64,000 nt of DNA from Enterococcus mundtii (lineage in GTDB: Bacteria; Bacillota; Bacilli; Lactobacillales; Enterococcaceae), in assembly GCF_002813755.1 (NCBI RefSeq), contig NZ_CP018061.1, positions 1,106,001 to 1,170,000 on the forward strand. Direction: 5' to 3'. The notes below the pieces were generated by a model. That model searched no databases. It was not told where the DNA came from and was given only the letters and a program-made list of their open reading frames with translations. This document shows, one piece after another, positions 51,820 to 60,874 of the stretch; within the stretch, counting starts at the first letter, position 1; every line of letters starts with the position of its first letter. Made by a program: the position numbers and the translations under genes.

Positions 51820-52776
51820 TTATTTACGTTTCAATCTTTCAAGGAAAAAGTCTTCCAATACACCGCCTAGCACAAAGATGAGCCAAGAGTAAGCCCAGCT
51901 TCGGGTCATAAAGGACCAAACCATGTAAACGATGAAGATGCCCGGCCAGTATAAACGTTCAAATAAACGAATCGTTTCCGCTGAGTCGCCATACATATGT
52001 TGAGACGCACGTGGTCCTGGCTCGTCTTCATCTGAGATAAAGAACGTGCCTTCTGCCACTTTTGAAAACCAAGTATAGATGATGCTGACATAGACGATAA
52101 AGAAGACGCCGAGTGCCACGGAAGCAAAGAAAAGTAATAAAGCGAATCCAATCGGTAAGCCAAAGGCTCTATTCGTCAAGATAGGTGTGACCGAAAGAAT
52201 ACATAAAATGATACCGAAAACTAATCCTACTCGAAAACTTTTCGCATAGGCTTCTGTTTGTTGTCTTGCTTCGATTTTTACTTGCTGTGAATAGGGACGA
52301 TCATTTAGTTTCTTCTTACTAGCTGAATAGCTCAAACTTGTAGTAATAATCAAACCAACGCCTAAAGCAATCAGAAGAAACATTGCCAGAAAACCGAGAA
52401 TCTCACTAATACTATTAGCAAAAAATACGAGCATTCCCACAGCTAAGATACAACTAGCAATTCCAGTTGAAAGAAAAAGGGAGAAACGACGGACTTGGTT
52501 CCAAAATGAAATCACTTCATCGAGTTCAATCTCGTTTTCCCAGACTTCTTCGCCAAAAGAGGACCGAGAAAGTTCCAATTCTTGGAGGATCTCATCAATA
52601 GAACCAAATTCACTGATGACTGCGCCAATGGCTTCATGCTCTGATTTTCCTTCTTCTAATAATCCGTGATACTGATCTTCCATGATTGCCAATAGGTCTT
52701 CTTTGGCTTTTTTTGTTTCAGGTGTATTCGGTACATTTAAAAATAAACTATCTAGATAATCCTTAATGGTTTTCAT
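51820..52776 (-). CDS. Polytopic membrane protein with N-terminal permease prefix domain
   Basis: This 318-residue protein has an N-terminal cytoplasmic domain (about 1-85; YLDSLFLNVPNTPETKKAKE, AIGAVISEFGSIDE), as in permease prefix domain 1 or DUF1700-type proteins, followed by about six membrane helices. Such genes are commonly paired with PadR regulators, as here: its ATG overlaps the padR stop (ATGA). It may serve envelope stress or antimicrobial peptide response; no transporter motif is visible. Confidence 0.8.
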   Translation of the reverse strand: MKTIKDYLDSLFLNVPNTPETKKAKEDLLAIMEDQYHGLLEEGKSEHEAIGAVISEFGSIDEILQELELSRSSFGEEVWENEIELDEVISFWNQVRRFSLFLSTGIASCILAVGMLVFFANSISEILGFLAMFLLIALGVGLIITTSLSYSASKKKLNDRPYSQQVKIEARQQTEAYAKSFRVGLVFGIILCILSVTPILTNRAFGLPIGFALLLFFASVALGVFFIVYVSIIYTWFSKVAEGTFFISDEDEPGPRASQHMYGDSAETIRLFERLYWPGIFIVYMVWSFMTRSWAYSWLIFVLGGVLEDFFLERLKRK

Positions 52777-53105
52777 GTTTCTCCTCCTTGTAGAAAACGG
52801 TCAACAACGATTTTTGTTTGCTGCCACTCGTCTTTTTTTTCTTCTAATAATTTCTTCCCAGCACTACTGATTCGGTAATACGTTCGTTTCTTGCCATGGG
52901 TGACTTCGCCAGGATAAGAAAGGATCAGCCCTTGCTTTTCTAGGCGTGTAAACGCGGAGTATAAGGTTGTTTCCTTGATGATATACATTGAATCAGTTCC
53001 CTCGCGAATCTGTTTAGAGATTTCGTACCCGTAGGAATCTTCTTTGGAAAGAATCGATAAGATGATGGCATCATTATACCCACGAATTGCATCACTTGAT
53101 ATCAC
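52773..53105 (-). CDS. PadR family transcriptional regulator
   Basis: The 110-residue protein is a PadR-type winged helix (GYNDAIILSILSKEDSYGYEIS, TLYSAFTRLEKQGLI, GKKRTYYRISSAGKKLLEE). Translation starts at GTG 53105 with GGAGGCGATCGA upstream; a longer frame upstream has no support. It probably represses its own two-gene operon through the inverted repeat at 53134-53168. Confidence 0.9.
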   Translation of the reverse strand: MISSDAIRGYNDAIILSILSKEDSYGYEISKQIREGTDSMYIIKETTLYSAFTRLEKQGLILSYPGEVTHGKKRTYYRISSAGKKLLEEKKDEWQQTKIVVDRFLQGGET

Positions 53106-53133
53106 TCGATCGCCTCCTTCATAATTACTACAT

Positions 53134-53168
53134 CTGTCGTAATAATTATAAAACAATTACTACGACAG
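53134..53168 (-). promoter_or_regulatory. PadR operator-promoter
   Basis: CTGTCGTA-A-TAATT and AATTA-C-TACGACAG form a near-perfect inverted repeat. On the minus strand it contains TATAAT with a TTTACC -35 at 17-bp spacing. The overlap of promoter and palindrome fits autorepression. Confidence 0.6.
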
Positions 53169-53334
53169 GTAAAGTAAATAAAATGAATTACTTAGAATTC
53201 AGTCTTAGGTCTGAGTCTTTTTGGTAGAAATCGATCACTAGAGACAATACATGTAGAAATGTAGCAATGTTCAGTCTAGATGTTTATTTCTTTTAGTCTC
53301 ATTTGAGCTTTTATGAGTGATTTGGTACAATTGA

Positions 53335-53340
53335 TATAAA
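53335..53340 (+). promoter_or_regulatory. Putative promoter (-10) of the ABC-F leader
   Basis: TATAAA at 53335-53340 lies 27 bases before the leader ORF. A weak TTATGA -35 lies 18 bp upstream at 53311-53316. The 170 bases between the PadR operator and this point show no other feature. Confidence 0.35.
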
Positions 53341-53366
53341 TATAGTGAAAAGGAGGGACATATTTA

Positions 53367-53501
53367 ATGGGCAGCTTGACTAAAATAACAGAAACAGATA
53401 ATTATTCTAGATATCATATTAGCTTTAGTCATGCAATTATTTTTGTATTTTCTATCCAAGGCATCAGTGCGCTTAAAAATAGAAAAATCAATCAAAAATA
53501 A
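53367..53501 (+). CDS. 44-codon leader ORF upstream of the ABC-F gene
   Basis: The ATG has AAAAGGAGGGA upstream, a strong ribosome binding site. The peptide starts MGSLTKITETDNYSRYHISF and ends KNRKINQK. It resembles no family that I know. Its stop is followed at once by ATGACC (53502-53507), which can pair with the 5' arm of the downstream terminator. It is probably a regulatory leader peptide. Confidence 0.5.
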   Translation: MGSLTKITETDNYSRYHISFSHAIIFVFSIQGISALKNRKINQK

Positions 53502-53563
53502 ATGACCATTCAATATGTTTATTCCATTTTTAGCTAAGTACCAGATAAATGAAATAACAACAG

Positions 53564-53589
53564 GTCATGAATTTTTTCATGGCTTTTTT
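53564..53589 (+). terminator. Attenuator-like terminator ahead of the ABC-F gene
   Basis: GTCATGAA-TTTT-TTCATGGC forms an 8-bp stem (one G-T) followed by six T. It ends only 24 bases before the ABC-F start codon, so it must be read through for expression. GGTCAT (53563-53568) can instead pair with ATGACC at the leader stop. Confidence 0.65.
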
Positions 53590-53612
53590 GATTGGTCTTA
53601 AGGAGCGAGAAA

Positions 53613-55196
53613 ATGTATATTCAAGCGAATAAGATCAGTAAAAAGTATAGTGGCGTACCTCTTTTTGAAAATTTGAGTTGCACACTCAATAAGCACGACA
53701 AAATCGGATTGATCGGACAAAATGGAACTGGGAAAACAACTCTTCTTCAAATGTTGATCGGGTCTGAAGGTGTTGATAAAGGGACAGTTAGTAGGAAAAA
53801 AGGGCTGTCGATTGGTTATATTCCACAGAAAATGGAAAATGGCTCAATCGCTACTTTTGACTATGTGTATCAGAGCTTCAAAGACATCCAAGAATTGCAA
53901 ACACAACTCAATTACTATGAAGAAAAAATGTGTATCGCAACGGAAGATCTGGACCATATCATGAAAGTATATGGTGACTTGCAGCAACGATTTGAGATGA
54001 TGGGCGGATATGGATTAGAAGATCGAATCACGAGTGTTTTGAAAGGATTAGATCTTGCAGAACAAATTGAAACACCCCTTGATCAATTAAGTGGAGGCGA
54101 ACGTATTCGAGTAGAATTAGCCAAAGTATTATTACAAGAAAATGATGTCCTTCTATTAGATGAGCCAACCAATCATCTTGATCTCGACTCCGTACAATGG
54201 TTAGAAGAATATCTGAGATTGACAAATTGTGCGTTCCTCGTGATTTCCCATGATCGTGCGTTCCTTGACAATGTAGTCAAAAAAATCATAGAGATCGAGG
54301 ATGGTCAGTTCATCGAATATTCGGGAAATTATAGTCGTTACATGACGTTGAAGAAACAACGGATACAGGAACTTCAAAAAAATCATGAACTTCAGCAAAA
54401 AGAAATCAAACGATTGAAAGTAATGATACGACGCTATCGCCAATGGGGGAATGAAGGAGACAACGAAGCATTCTTTAAAAAAGCAAAAGAAATCGAGCGT
54501 AGATTAGAAAAAATGATACTGATAAATGCGCCTAAGGACCCCCGCAAAAAACTAACTACAATCAGTCAAGAAGATCTGTCGGGGAAAGAAGTGTTGGTTG
54601 CCAAAAATATAAAGAAAACAGTAGGTAAAAAATGTTTGTTTTCAGATAGCTCTTTTATGGTCTATCGTGGTGAGCGGATCGCTCTATTAGGTAAGAATGG
54701 TTCTGGTAAATCAACGCTATTAAAAGTAGTGATGGGGGAAATAGGAGTAGATGAAGGGGTTATTAAAACTGGCGCAAGTCTGTCAATTGGCTATTTACCT
54801 CAACGCTTAACGTTTGATCAACCAGAACAACGGATATTGAATTATGCTAAATACCTGATACCCGATGAACAGAAAGCACGACAAGTATTAGCGAATTTTG
54901 GATTCTTCAGTGGAGATGTCACTAAAAGGATCAAAGATCTTTCTGGAGGAGAGCAAGTAAGGCTGTACCTCTTGAAACTATTCCAAAAGAAAATCAATGT
55001 ATTGATCTTAGATGAGCCTACGAATCACTTAGATATCTATGTAAGAGAAGAAATCGAAGAATTATTGTCTACATTTACCGGTACCATTTTAGCAGTTACT
55101 CATGATCGCTATTTCTTGCGAAAGAATTTTGATCAGATATTGTTAGTGGAAAATGAAAAAATCGAAAAGCTGTTGTATGAGGATCATTCATTTTAG
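53613..55196 (+). CDS. ABC-F family ATPase (ribosome-protection type)
   Basis: This 527-residue protein has two ABC domains and no membrane segments. The first has GQNGTGKTT, LSGGERIRVELAK and LLLDEPTNHLD; the second has GKNGSGKST, LSGGEQVRLYLLK and LILDEPTNHLD. A charged helical linker (about 240-320) separates them. ABC-F proteins bind the ribosomal E site, and several confer resistance to macrolides, lincosamides, pleuromutilins or streptogramins. The leader arrangement favours an inducible antibiotic-response member, but I cannot assign a subtype. ATG at 53613 has AAGGAG upstream. Confidence 0.9.
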   Translation: MYIQANKISKKYSGVPLFENLSCTLNKHDKIGLIGQNGTGKTTLLQMLIGSEGVDKGTVSRKKGLSIGYIPQKMENGSIATFDYVYQSFKDIQELQTQLNYYEEKMCIATEDLDHIMKVYGDLQQRFEMMGGYGLEDRITSVLKGLDLAEQIETPLDQLSGGERIRVELAKVLLQENDVLLLDEPTNHLDLDSVQWLEEYLRLTNCAFLVISHDRAFLDNVVKKIIEIEDGQFIEYSGNYSRYMTLKKQRIQELQKNHELQQKEIKRLKVMIRRYRQWGNEGDNEAFFKKAKEIERRLEKMILINAPKDPRKKLTTISQEDLSGKEVLVAKNIKKTVGKKCLFSDSSFMVYRGERIALLGKNGSGKSTLLKVVMGEIGVDEGVIKTGASLSIGYLPQRLTFDQPEQRILNYAKYLIPDEQKARQVLANFGFFSGDVTKRIKDLSGGEQVRLYLLKLFQKKINVLILDEPTNHLDIYVREEIEELLSTFTGTILAVTHDRYFLRKNFDQILLVENEKIEKLLYEDHSF

Positions 55197-55211
55197 ATCA
55201 AAGAAGTATAT

Positions 55212-55259
55212 AAAAAAAGTAGTAAGCTCAGCGATGTGTGAGCTTACTACTATTTTTTT
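55212..55259 (+). terminator. Rho-independent terminator after the ABC-F gene
   Basis: AGTAGTAAGCTCA pairs with TGAGCTTACTACT, followed by a T-run; A-runs on the left allow use by the convergent uppP transcript as well. Confidence 0.9.
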
Positions 55260-55314
55260 GCTGTTGCGTTTACCAATCATTTAGCTGGTTTGCGATGAGC
55301 ATATCAATGATCCA

Positions 55315-56148
55315 TTACATTGCGATGAACCAGTAACCGATCAAGATGATCCCTAGAATGATACGATACCAACCGAAAACAGTAAAGTCATTACGTTTCA
55401 AGTAGTTGATCAGGAACTTGATCGCAAAAATCGATACGACAAATGAAACGACAGTACCCACTAAAAGAATAACTGTTTCTTCCATTTGGAAACTGTTACC
55501 ATCAGCAAGGTATTTCACGATCTTTAATCCACTGGCACCAAACATCACTGGAATGCCAAGGAAAAATGAGAACTCAGTTGCAACGAAGCGGGATGCACCA
55601 ATCAGGATTGCTCCAAGGATCGTAGCGCCGGAGCGTGAAGTCCCTGGGATCAAAGCCAAGACTTGGAAAGCCCCAATCAGAATCGCTGCTTGGAAAGTCA
55701 AATCATTCAGGTTTGACCAACGAGGTGTTTTATTTTTGTTTCGCTTTTCAACAATGATAAAGCCGATACCATAAACAATCAAGGCGATCGCTACTGGTAA
55801 AAATTTATAAAAATGGGCATCTAACCAATCGTCCAATAATAAACCAATAATAGCTGCTGGCACACAAGCAACAAGTACTTTTGACCATAAAACCCACGTA
55901 TCTTTTTTCTCGATCGAGGATTTGCTTGGCGCAAAAGGATTCAACTTGTGGAAATACAAAACAACGACGGCTAAGATCGCTCCTAATTGGATCACGACAT
56001 TGAACATCGACATGAATTGTGAACTCGCATCAAGCTTGATAAATTCATCTGCTAAGATCAAATGTCCTGTACTACTGATTGGCAGCCACTCTGTGATTCC
56101 TTCAATGATTCCTAGAATCGCTGCTTTTATGATATTTGCAAAAAACAT
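55315..56148 (-). CDS. uppP: Undecaprenyl-diphosphatase UppP (BacA)
   Basis: UppP recycles undecaprenyl pyrophosphate, the wall-precursor carrier, and affects bacitracin tolerance. The 277-residue membrane protein has the signature EGITEWLPISSTGHLIL near the N-terminus and PGTSRSGATI in the middle. The ATG at 56148 has GGAAGGAA upstream, and an upstream in-frame start is less likely. Monocistronic. Confidence 0.95.
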   Translation of the reverse strand: MFFANIIKAAILGIIEGITEWLPISSTGHLILADEFIKLDASSQFMSMFNVVIQLGAILAVVVLYFHKLNPFAPSKSSIEKKDTWVLWSKVLVACVPAAIIGLLLDDWLDAHFYKFLPVAIALIVYGIGFIIVEKRNKNKTPRWSNLNDLTFQAAILIGAFQVLALIPGTSRSGATILGAILIGASRFVATEFSFFLGIPVMFGASGLKIVKYLADGNSFQMEETVILLVGTVVSFVVSIFAIKFLINYLKRNDFTVFGWYRIILGIILIGYWFIAM

Positions 56149-56250
56149 AAATTCCTTCCTTCCCAATTAAAATACAACATTTAGTATACCGTTCTTTGTT
56201 TCCAAAGCCAAATTGTTTCTTTGAGATTAAAACAAAAATAAAGGAGTTCA

Positions 56251-56290
56251 AAAAAAGTACATTGAAATCAAAAGACTTCAATGCACTTAT
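56251..56290 (-). terminator. Rho-independent terminator of the phosphatase/hydrolase pair
   Basis: On the minus strand AAGTGCATTGAA pairs with TTCAATGTACTT followed by T5, just after the stop at 56302. Confidence 0.75.
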
Positions 56291-56301
56291 TCAACGAGTC
56301 A

Positions 56302-57006
56302 TCACATAAAGGATTCTCTTGTTTGTTGCTTTCCTTGTTCGATATAGCTTGTGTCATTGACACTATCAATTGAAAAACGACCATTTTTATAGGTTACTTT
56401 TGTGACACTACCATTCAACAAGCCAGCACGAACTGGTTGAGAAGGATCGATCAAGCTAAGAAGAAAAGCAATCGTTAGGCCGTGGGAGACGACTAAAACA
56501 TTGCCACCATTGTTCTTCTCACACTGATGAGCGATATCTTCAAAACCTGACCAGACACGTTCTTTTAATTCTGCATAAGGTTGCGCCCAGCCAGCAGTAT
56601 CCGTCTCATAGATGGCATTAGCGATTTGTTCAAAGGTAACATCTGTGGTGAACATCTCATCGTATGTTTGAAAATTTAGTACGCGAGGAATGACACCCCA
56701 CATCTCCATATCGTAGCCACCTTCTAGCGAACCAAAACACCATTCACGAATCCGTTTATCAATAAAGTAAGGAATTTCTTTTCCTTTTGTATGTTCGCTT
56801 AAAATGATCCGTGCCGTTTCGATTGCTCGGCCACTGTCGCTTGAATAGGCGTAAGAAAAATCGATATCTTTTAGACCTTTACCTAAAAAATGGATACCTT
56901 CTTGTCCTTGTTTCGTCAATGGTGTGTCACACCAGCCTTGCACACGTTCAATCGTATTGAACATTGTTTTACCATGACGGACGATATACAGGGTTGTTTC
57001 ACTCAT
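56302..57006 (-). CDS. Histidine phosphatase family protein
   Basis: This 234-residue phosphoglycerate-mutase-like enzyme has the phosphohistidine motif YIVRHGKTMFN, partner catalytic residues in SSDSGRAIETA and the second His in VVSHGLTIAFL. It could be a broad phosphatase; true phosphoglycerate mutase activity is unlikely given the divergent sequence. It lies 23 bases after the MBL-fold gene on the minus strand and is probably cotranscribed. Confidence 0.88.
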   Translation of the reverse strand: MSETTLYIVRHGKTMFNTIERVQGWCDTPLTKQGQEGIHFLGKGLKDIDFSYAYSSDSGRAIETARIILSEHTKGKEIPYFIDKRIREWCFGSLEGGYDMEMWGVIPRVLNFQTYDEMFTTDVTFEQIANAIYETDTAGWAQPYAELKERVWSGFEDIAHQCEKNNGGNVLVVSHGLTIAFLLSLIDPSQPVRAGLLNGSVTKVTYKNGRFSIDSVNDTSYIEQGKQQTRESFM

Positions 57007-57029
57007 GTTGAACGACCTCCTAAGTTTGA

Positions 57030-57656
57030 TTAAGCGTTAAAAAATGGGTTTGTTTTTTTCTCGTGTTCAATCGTTGTTGGTTCTCCATGGCCAGGATAGA
57101 CCACAAATTCATTTGGTAGAACAAAAAGTTGTGTCGTGATGCTATAGAGTAACTGCTCTAAATTACCGGTGTAGAGATCGGTGCGACCGATACTCCCTTT
57201 AAAGAGTGCGTCTCCAGATATCACGAAGTCATCGAAAATAAAGCTAACACTGCCGGCTGAATGACCAGGTGTTGGAACGACTTCAAATGACATATTCCCA
57301 AGACGGTATTGTTTCATTTCAAATTCATATTCCGCAGGAGAAACGATGATATTATCCATATCATCATGGCGACCAAGTCCTGAGAGATTCAAGATGGGAT
57401 CTCCAAGCCATTCTTGTTCTAATGGACTGACATAGACAGGGATGTCATAGGTATTTCTCAATGCTTCGACAGCGCCAATGTGGTCGTAATGCGTATGCGT
57501 TAGTAAAATAGCGACAGGTTGTTGCTGGGTCTTCTTGATTTGTTCTTGGATCATTTCAGCGTCAGCACCTGGATCAATGATCAGAAGCGCTTCGTCGTTG
57601 TAGACAAGGTAACAGTTTTCCTCGATTGTTCCAGTTTTCAATTGTAAAACATGCAT
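57030..57656 (-). CDS. MBL-fold metallo-hydrolase (YqgX-like)
   Basis: This 208-residue metallo-beta-lactamase-fold protein has LLTHTHYDHIGAVEAL (HxHxDH), PTPGHSAGSVSF, SGDALFKGSIGRTDL and VYPGHGEPT, as in glyoxalase II-type hydrolases of the YqgX group. Probable substrates are thioesters. It is the first gene of a two-gene minus-strand operon, with GGAGG before the ATG. Confidence 0.88.
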   Translation of the reverse strand: MHVLQLKTGTIEENCYLVYNDEALLIIDPGADAEMIQEQIKKTQQQPVAILLTHTHYDHIGAVEALRNTYDIPVYVSPLEQEWLGDPILNLSGLGRHDDMDNIIVSPAEYEFEMKQYRLGNMSFEVVPTPGHSAGSVSFIFDDFVISGDALFKGSIGRTDLYTGNLEQLLYSITTQLFVLPNEFVVYPGHGEPTTIEHEKKTNPFFNA

Positions 57657-57891
57657 AAAAGGAAACCTCCAACTTTTAAAAATTTCTTTCTTCTATCGTT
57701 CGATATAAGTATAACGCAAATAGAGATCAGAAACAAAAGTGTCTACTTTTATAACAGTAGTTATCTGAATTGTCAGATTATATGAAAAGTGTTTAAAAAT
57801 TTTAAACGGAAGAATAGAAAATTTTCATTGATTTTTCATTTAGTCTTGTTACATTGAGTGTATCCAAAAATCCAAATTCTATATCCTATAT
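57657..57891 (+). other. Divergent intergenic region, promoters only
   Basis: No ORF. This region must hold the promoter of the minus-strand hydrolase pair. TTGATTTTTC near 57829 with TTACAT some 15 bp on is a weak plus-strand promoter candidate ahead of the terminator at 57892. Confidence 0.3.
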
Positions 57892-57926
57892 CCCTGCTTA
57901 TCCGAGCAGGGTGTTTTTGTTTTTTG
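57892..57926 (+). terminator. Terminator 45 bases upstream of the helicase gene
   Basis: CCCTGCT-TATCCG-AGCAGGG forms a 7-bp GC-rich stem followed by TGTTTTTGTTTTTT. No plus-strand gene lies upstream, so it ends either a short untranslated RNA or an attenuated leader of the helicase gene. Confidence 0.6.
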
Positions 57927-57972
57927 CGAAACGGTCTATTTTGCGGTACTCTAATACAAGAAGGAGGCGACC

Positions 57973-60321
57973 ATGGTGAAAAAATCTAAAATATCCGTCC
58001 GTCACTTAGTCGAGTTCATCTTGCGTCGCGGAAGTATCGATAATCGAAAGAAAAGTAATCATACCGCCTTAGAAGGTGCAAAAATCCACCGCAAGCTCCA
58101 AAAAGAAGCAGGCGAAGAGTATCAAAAAGAAGTGTTCTTACAAACCAGTGTACAGCTTGATCCTTATGAACTAATCGTTGAAGGACGAGCAGATGGTATT
58201 TTCAAAAAAGATGGCGTGTACCACATCGACGAAATCAAAACGTCGGAACCGCGCTTTGAAGATTTAGAACCCGATCAAGTCGAATTGTTTTTTCATCAAG
58301 CAAGAGTGTACGCCTATATTTATAGTCAAGAAAACAACTTAGAGGAGATCAACCTCCAGCTCACTTATTATCAAACCACAGAAGAAGTAATCACACGGAA
58401 AGTTGAACATCAGACGAGAGAACAACTGGAAGTGTTTTTTAAAAAACTGACCGAGGATTACCAAGAGTGGCTGATTTTTCAGGAAAATTGGCGTACTGTA
58501 CGTAATGCCTCATTGATGGCGCTAAAGTTTCCATACGAAGAGTATCGTAAAGGACAAAGGGAACTGGCAGTTGCTGCCTATAAAACGATCCGGACAAAAC
58601 AAAAGCTGTTCGCAGAAGCCCCCACTGGTACTGGAAAAACGATCTCTACATTATTTCCAGCCTTAAAGGCGATTGGAGAAGATGAAGGAGAACGTATTTT
58701 TTACTTAACCGCGAAAACCATTACGAGACAGGTGGCTGAAGATGCGTTAACAGCGTTAAAAGATGTTGGGGCTGAGACAAAAAGTGTGACCTTGACAGCG
58801 AAAGATAAGATTTGCTTCTTAGATGAGACAACGTGTAATCCCGACCAATGCCCTTATGCAAATGGCTATTATAATCGAATCAACGAGGGGCTATGGGATT
58901 TATTGAACCACGAAAACCAGATCACTCGTGAGGTGATTGAGAAATATGCCAAGAAACATACTTTATGCCCATTTGAACTCTCTTTAGATGTCAGCTTATG
59001 GTGTGACGTGATTATCGGAGATTACAACTATCTTTTCGACCCAACGGTTTACTTGAGACGATTTTTTGATGAAGAGAAAAATGAAGATCATCTTTTCTTG
59101 ATCGATGAGGCACACAATTTAGTCAATCGTTCAAGAGAAATGTATTCTGCTGAGTTATCTTATGGGAAAGCACGTAAGGTCTATGGAGAGATCCCAAAGG
59201 AATTTAAAAAACTACGTCGTCGATGGAATCGTCTTTTAAAAGCTTTTGATCAGATTCAAGAAATTGCTCTTGAAGAAGGATGGAACTATCATCATCAAAA
59301 AGCCCCAGCAGATTCATTGATCAATGCAGGGTTTCAACTCGGTGAATTTATTCAAGAATGGTTGGCTGAATATCCTGAGCATCCGATGCAAGAGCAAATT
59401 TTAGGATTTTATTTTGACTTGAATCATTTTTTAAAAATCAGTGAATTCTATGACGATCACTATGAAACAACTGTAGAGAAAAGTTACCATGATTTGATCG
59501 TGAAGCAATTTTGCATCGATCCTAGTTTATTTTTAGAACAATCGTTGAATAAAGGGCGGAGTAGCCTTTTGTTTTCCGCGAGTTTTTCACCACTTTCTTA
59601 TTATCAAGAAACATTAGGGGGCAAAGAGAGTTTAGCGTATCGCTTACCTAGTCCATTCCCAATTGAGAATCAACAAGTACTTATAGCAAGTTATCTTGAA
59701 ACGACGTATCGCAAAAGAGAGCAGAGTATACCACGTTTAGTAGAAACGATTCAACGTTTCATTCAAGGGAAGACGGGCAATTATATGATTTTCTTTCCTT
59801 CCTATCAATATCTGGACCAAGTCGCCGAAGTGTTCAAAGAAACTTACCCTTCGACTCGCACACTTATCCAAGGAACCAAGTTGAATGAGCAAGAACGAGA
59901 AGATTTCTTAGCAGAATTTATAGTCGAACCGCAAGAAACATTAGTCGGCTTTTGTGTACTTGGCGGCATTTTTTCAGAAGGAATCGATCTACGCGGATCA
60001 CGCTTGATTGGTAGTATGATCGTGGGTGTTGGCTTACCACAAATGAATCATGAGCAAGAGTTGATCAAATCTTACTATGATGAAAAAGAACAGCTAGGTT
60101 TTGCTTATGCTTACCAGTTACCAGGAATGAATAAAGTATTGCAAGCAGCTGGGCGAGTAATCAGAGATATGGAAGATCAAGGCATTGTGCTTTTAGCCGA
60201 TCAACGCTTTGCCTCATCAAATTATCGTAAACTTTTCCCGCCACATTGGCACGAAGCAAAAGAAGTTCGGACAGTTGAGGCATTATCACAAACTATCCAT
60301 CAGTTTTGGCAAGACCACTAA
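57973..60321 (+). CDS. XPD/DinG-type iron-sulfur DNA helicase with PD-(D/E)XK-like N-terminal domain
   Basis: This 782-residue superfamily 2 helicase has Walker A APTGTGKT (about 216-223), four cysteines that fit an iron-sulfur cluster (C281, C288, C293, C332), DEAH (378-381) and motif VI QAAGRVIRD. Residues 1-170 contain EGRADG and HIDEIKTS, resembling a RecB-like PD-(D/E)XK nuclease site. It differs from the classic Firmicutes DinG, whose nuclease domain is DnaQ-like. It is likely a repair helicase. ATG with AAGGAGG upstream. Confidence 0.85.
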   Translation: MVKKSKISVRHLVEFILRRGSIDNRKKSNHTALEGAKIHRKLQKEAGEEYQKEVFLQTSVQLDPYELIVEGRADGIFKKDGVYHIDEIKTSEPRFEDLEPDQVELFFHQARVYAYIYSQENNLEEINLQLTYYQTTEEVITRKVEHQTREQLEVFFKKLTEDYQEWLIFQENWRTVRNASLMALKFPYEEYRKGQRELAVAAYKTIRTKQKLFAEAPTGTGKTISTLFPALKAIGEDEGERIFYLTAKTITRQVAEDALTALKDVGAETKSVTLTAKDKICFLDETTCNPDQCPYANGYYNRINEGLWDLLNHENQITREVIEKYAKKHTLCPFELSLDVSLWCDVIIGDYNYLFDPTVYLRRFFDEEKNEDHLFLIDEAHNLVNRSREMYSAELSYGKARKVYGEIPKEFKKLRRRWNRLLKAFDQIQEIALEEGWNYHHQKAPADSLINAGFQLGEFIQEWLAEYPEHPMQEQILGFYFDLNHFLKISEFYDDHYETTVEKSYHDLIVKQFCIDPSLFLEQSLNKGRSSLLFSASFSPLSYYQETLGGKESLAYRLPSPFPIENQQVLIASYLETTYRKREQSIPRLVETIQRFIQGKTGNYMIFFPSYQYLDQVAEVFKETYPSTRTLIQGTKLNEQEREDFLAEFIVEPQETLVGFCVLGGIFSEGIDLRGSRLIGSMIVGVGLPQMNHEQELIKSYYDEKEQLGFAYAYQLPGMNKVLQAAGRVIRDMEDQGIVLLADQRFASSNYRKLFPPHWHEAKEVRTVEALSQTIHQFWQDH

Positions 60322-60356
60322 AAAAGGACGAAGCAAAATGCTTGTCCTTTTTTGAT
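60322..60356. terminator. Bidirectional terminator between the helicase gene and yajQ
   Basis: AAAAAAGGAC-GAAGC and GCTT-GTCCTTTTTT form a stem with A-run on the left and T-run on the right, suited to both converging genes. Confidence 0.8.
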
Positions 60357-60379
60357 GATATCTCAATAGTACCCATGAA

Positions 60380-60874
60380 CTAACGGTAGTTCGTAAATTG
60401 CAATTCAATCGGCAAGTCTAGTTTTCGTAAAAGTGCAATCACTGCTTGGAGGTCATCACGATTCTTACCAGTTACGCGGATCTGGTCTTCTTGGATCTGT
60501 GTTTTCACTTTTAGTTTTTCATTTTTGATCGCTGTCGTGATCTTCTTACCATTATCTCGGTCGATCCCATTGACTAGATCAGCAGACTGGCGCGCTTTAC
60601 CACCTAAAGCGTGTTCCGTTTCAGAAAAGTGGATATTTTTGATTGGCACATTGCGTTTATTCAATTTTCCAAACAAAACATCTTTGATTTGTTCGATTTT
60701 AAATTCATCATCACTTAACACAACTAATTTATTTGTATTCTCTAACTTGATCTCAACCGTTGAATCCTTGAAATCGAAACGGTTAGTTAATTCTTTCGTG
60801 GTTTGTTGGATTGCATTTTTTACTTCTTCAACAGATACTTCTGAAATGATATCGAAACTTGCATCTTTTGCCAT
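60380..60874 (-). CDS. YajQ family nucleotide-binding protein (UPF0234)
   Basis: The 164-residue protein begins [18 protein letters not shown] and contains [21 protein letters not shown] and the C-terminal [12 protein letters not shown] (here in short pieces), typical of YajQ. Family members bind nucleotides, and some act as cyclic-di-GMP effectors. The ATG at 60874 has GAGGAGGAC upstream; a longer in-frame extension lacks a good site. Confidence 0.92.
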   Translation of the reverse strand: MAKDASFDIISEVSVEEVKNAIQQTTKELTNRFDFKDSTVEIKLENTNKLVVLSDDEFKIEQIKDVLFGKLNKRNVPIKNIHFSETEHALGGKARQSADLVNGIDRDNGKKITTAIKNEKLKVKTQIQEDQIRVTGKNRDDLQAVIALLRKLDLPIELQFTNYR

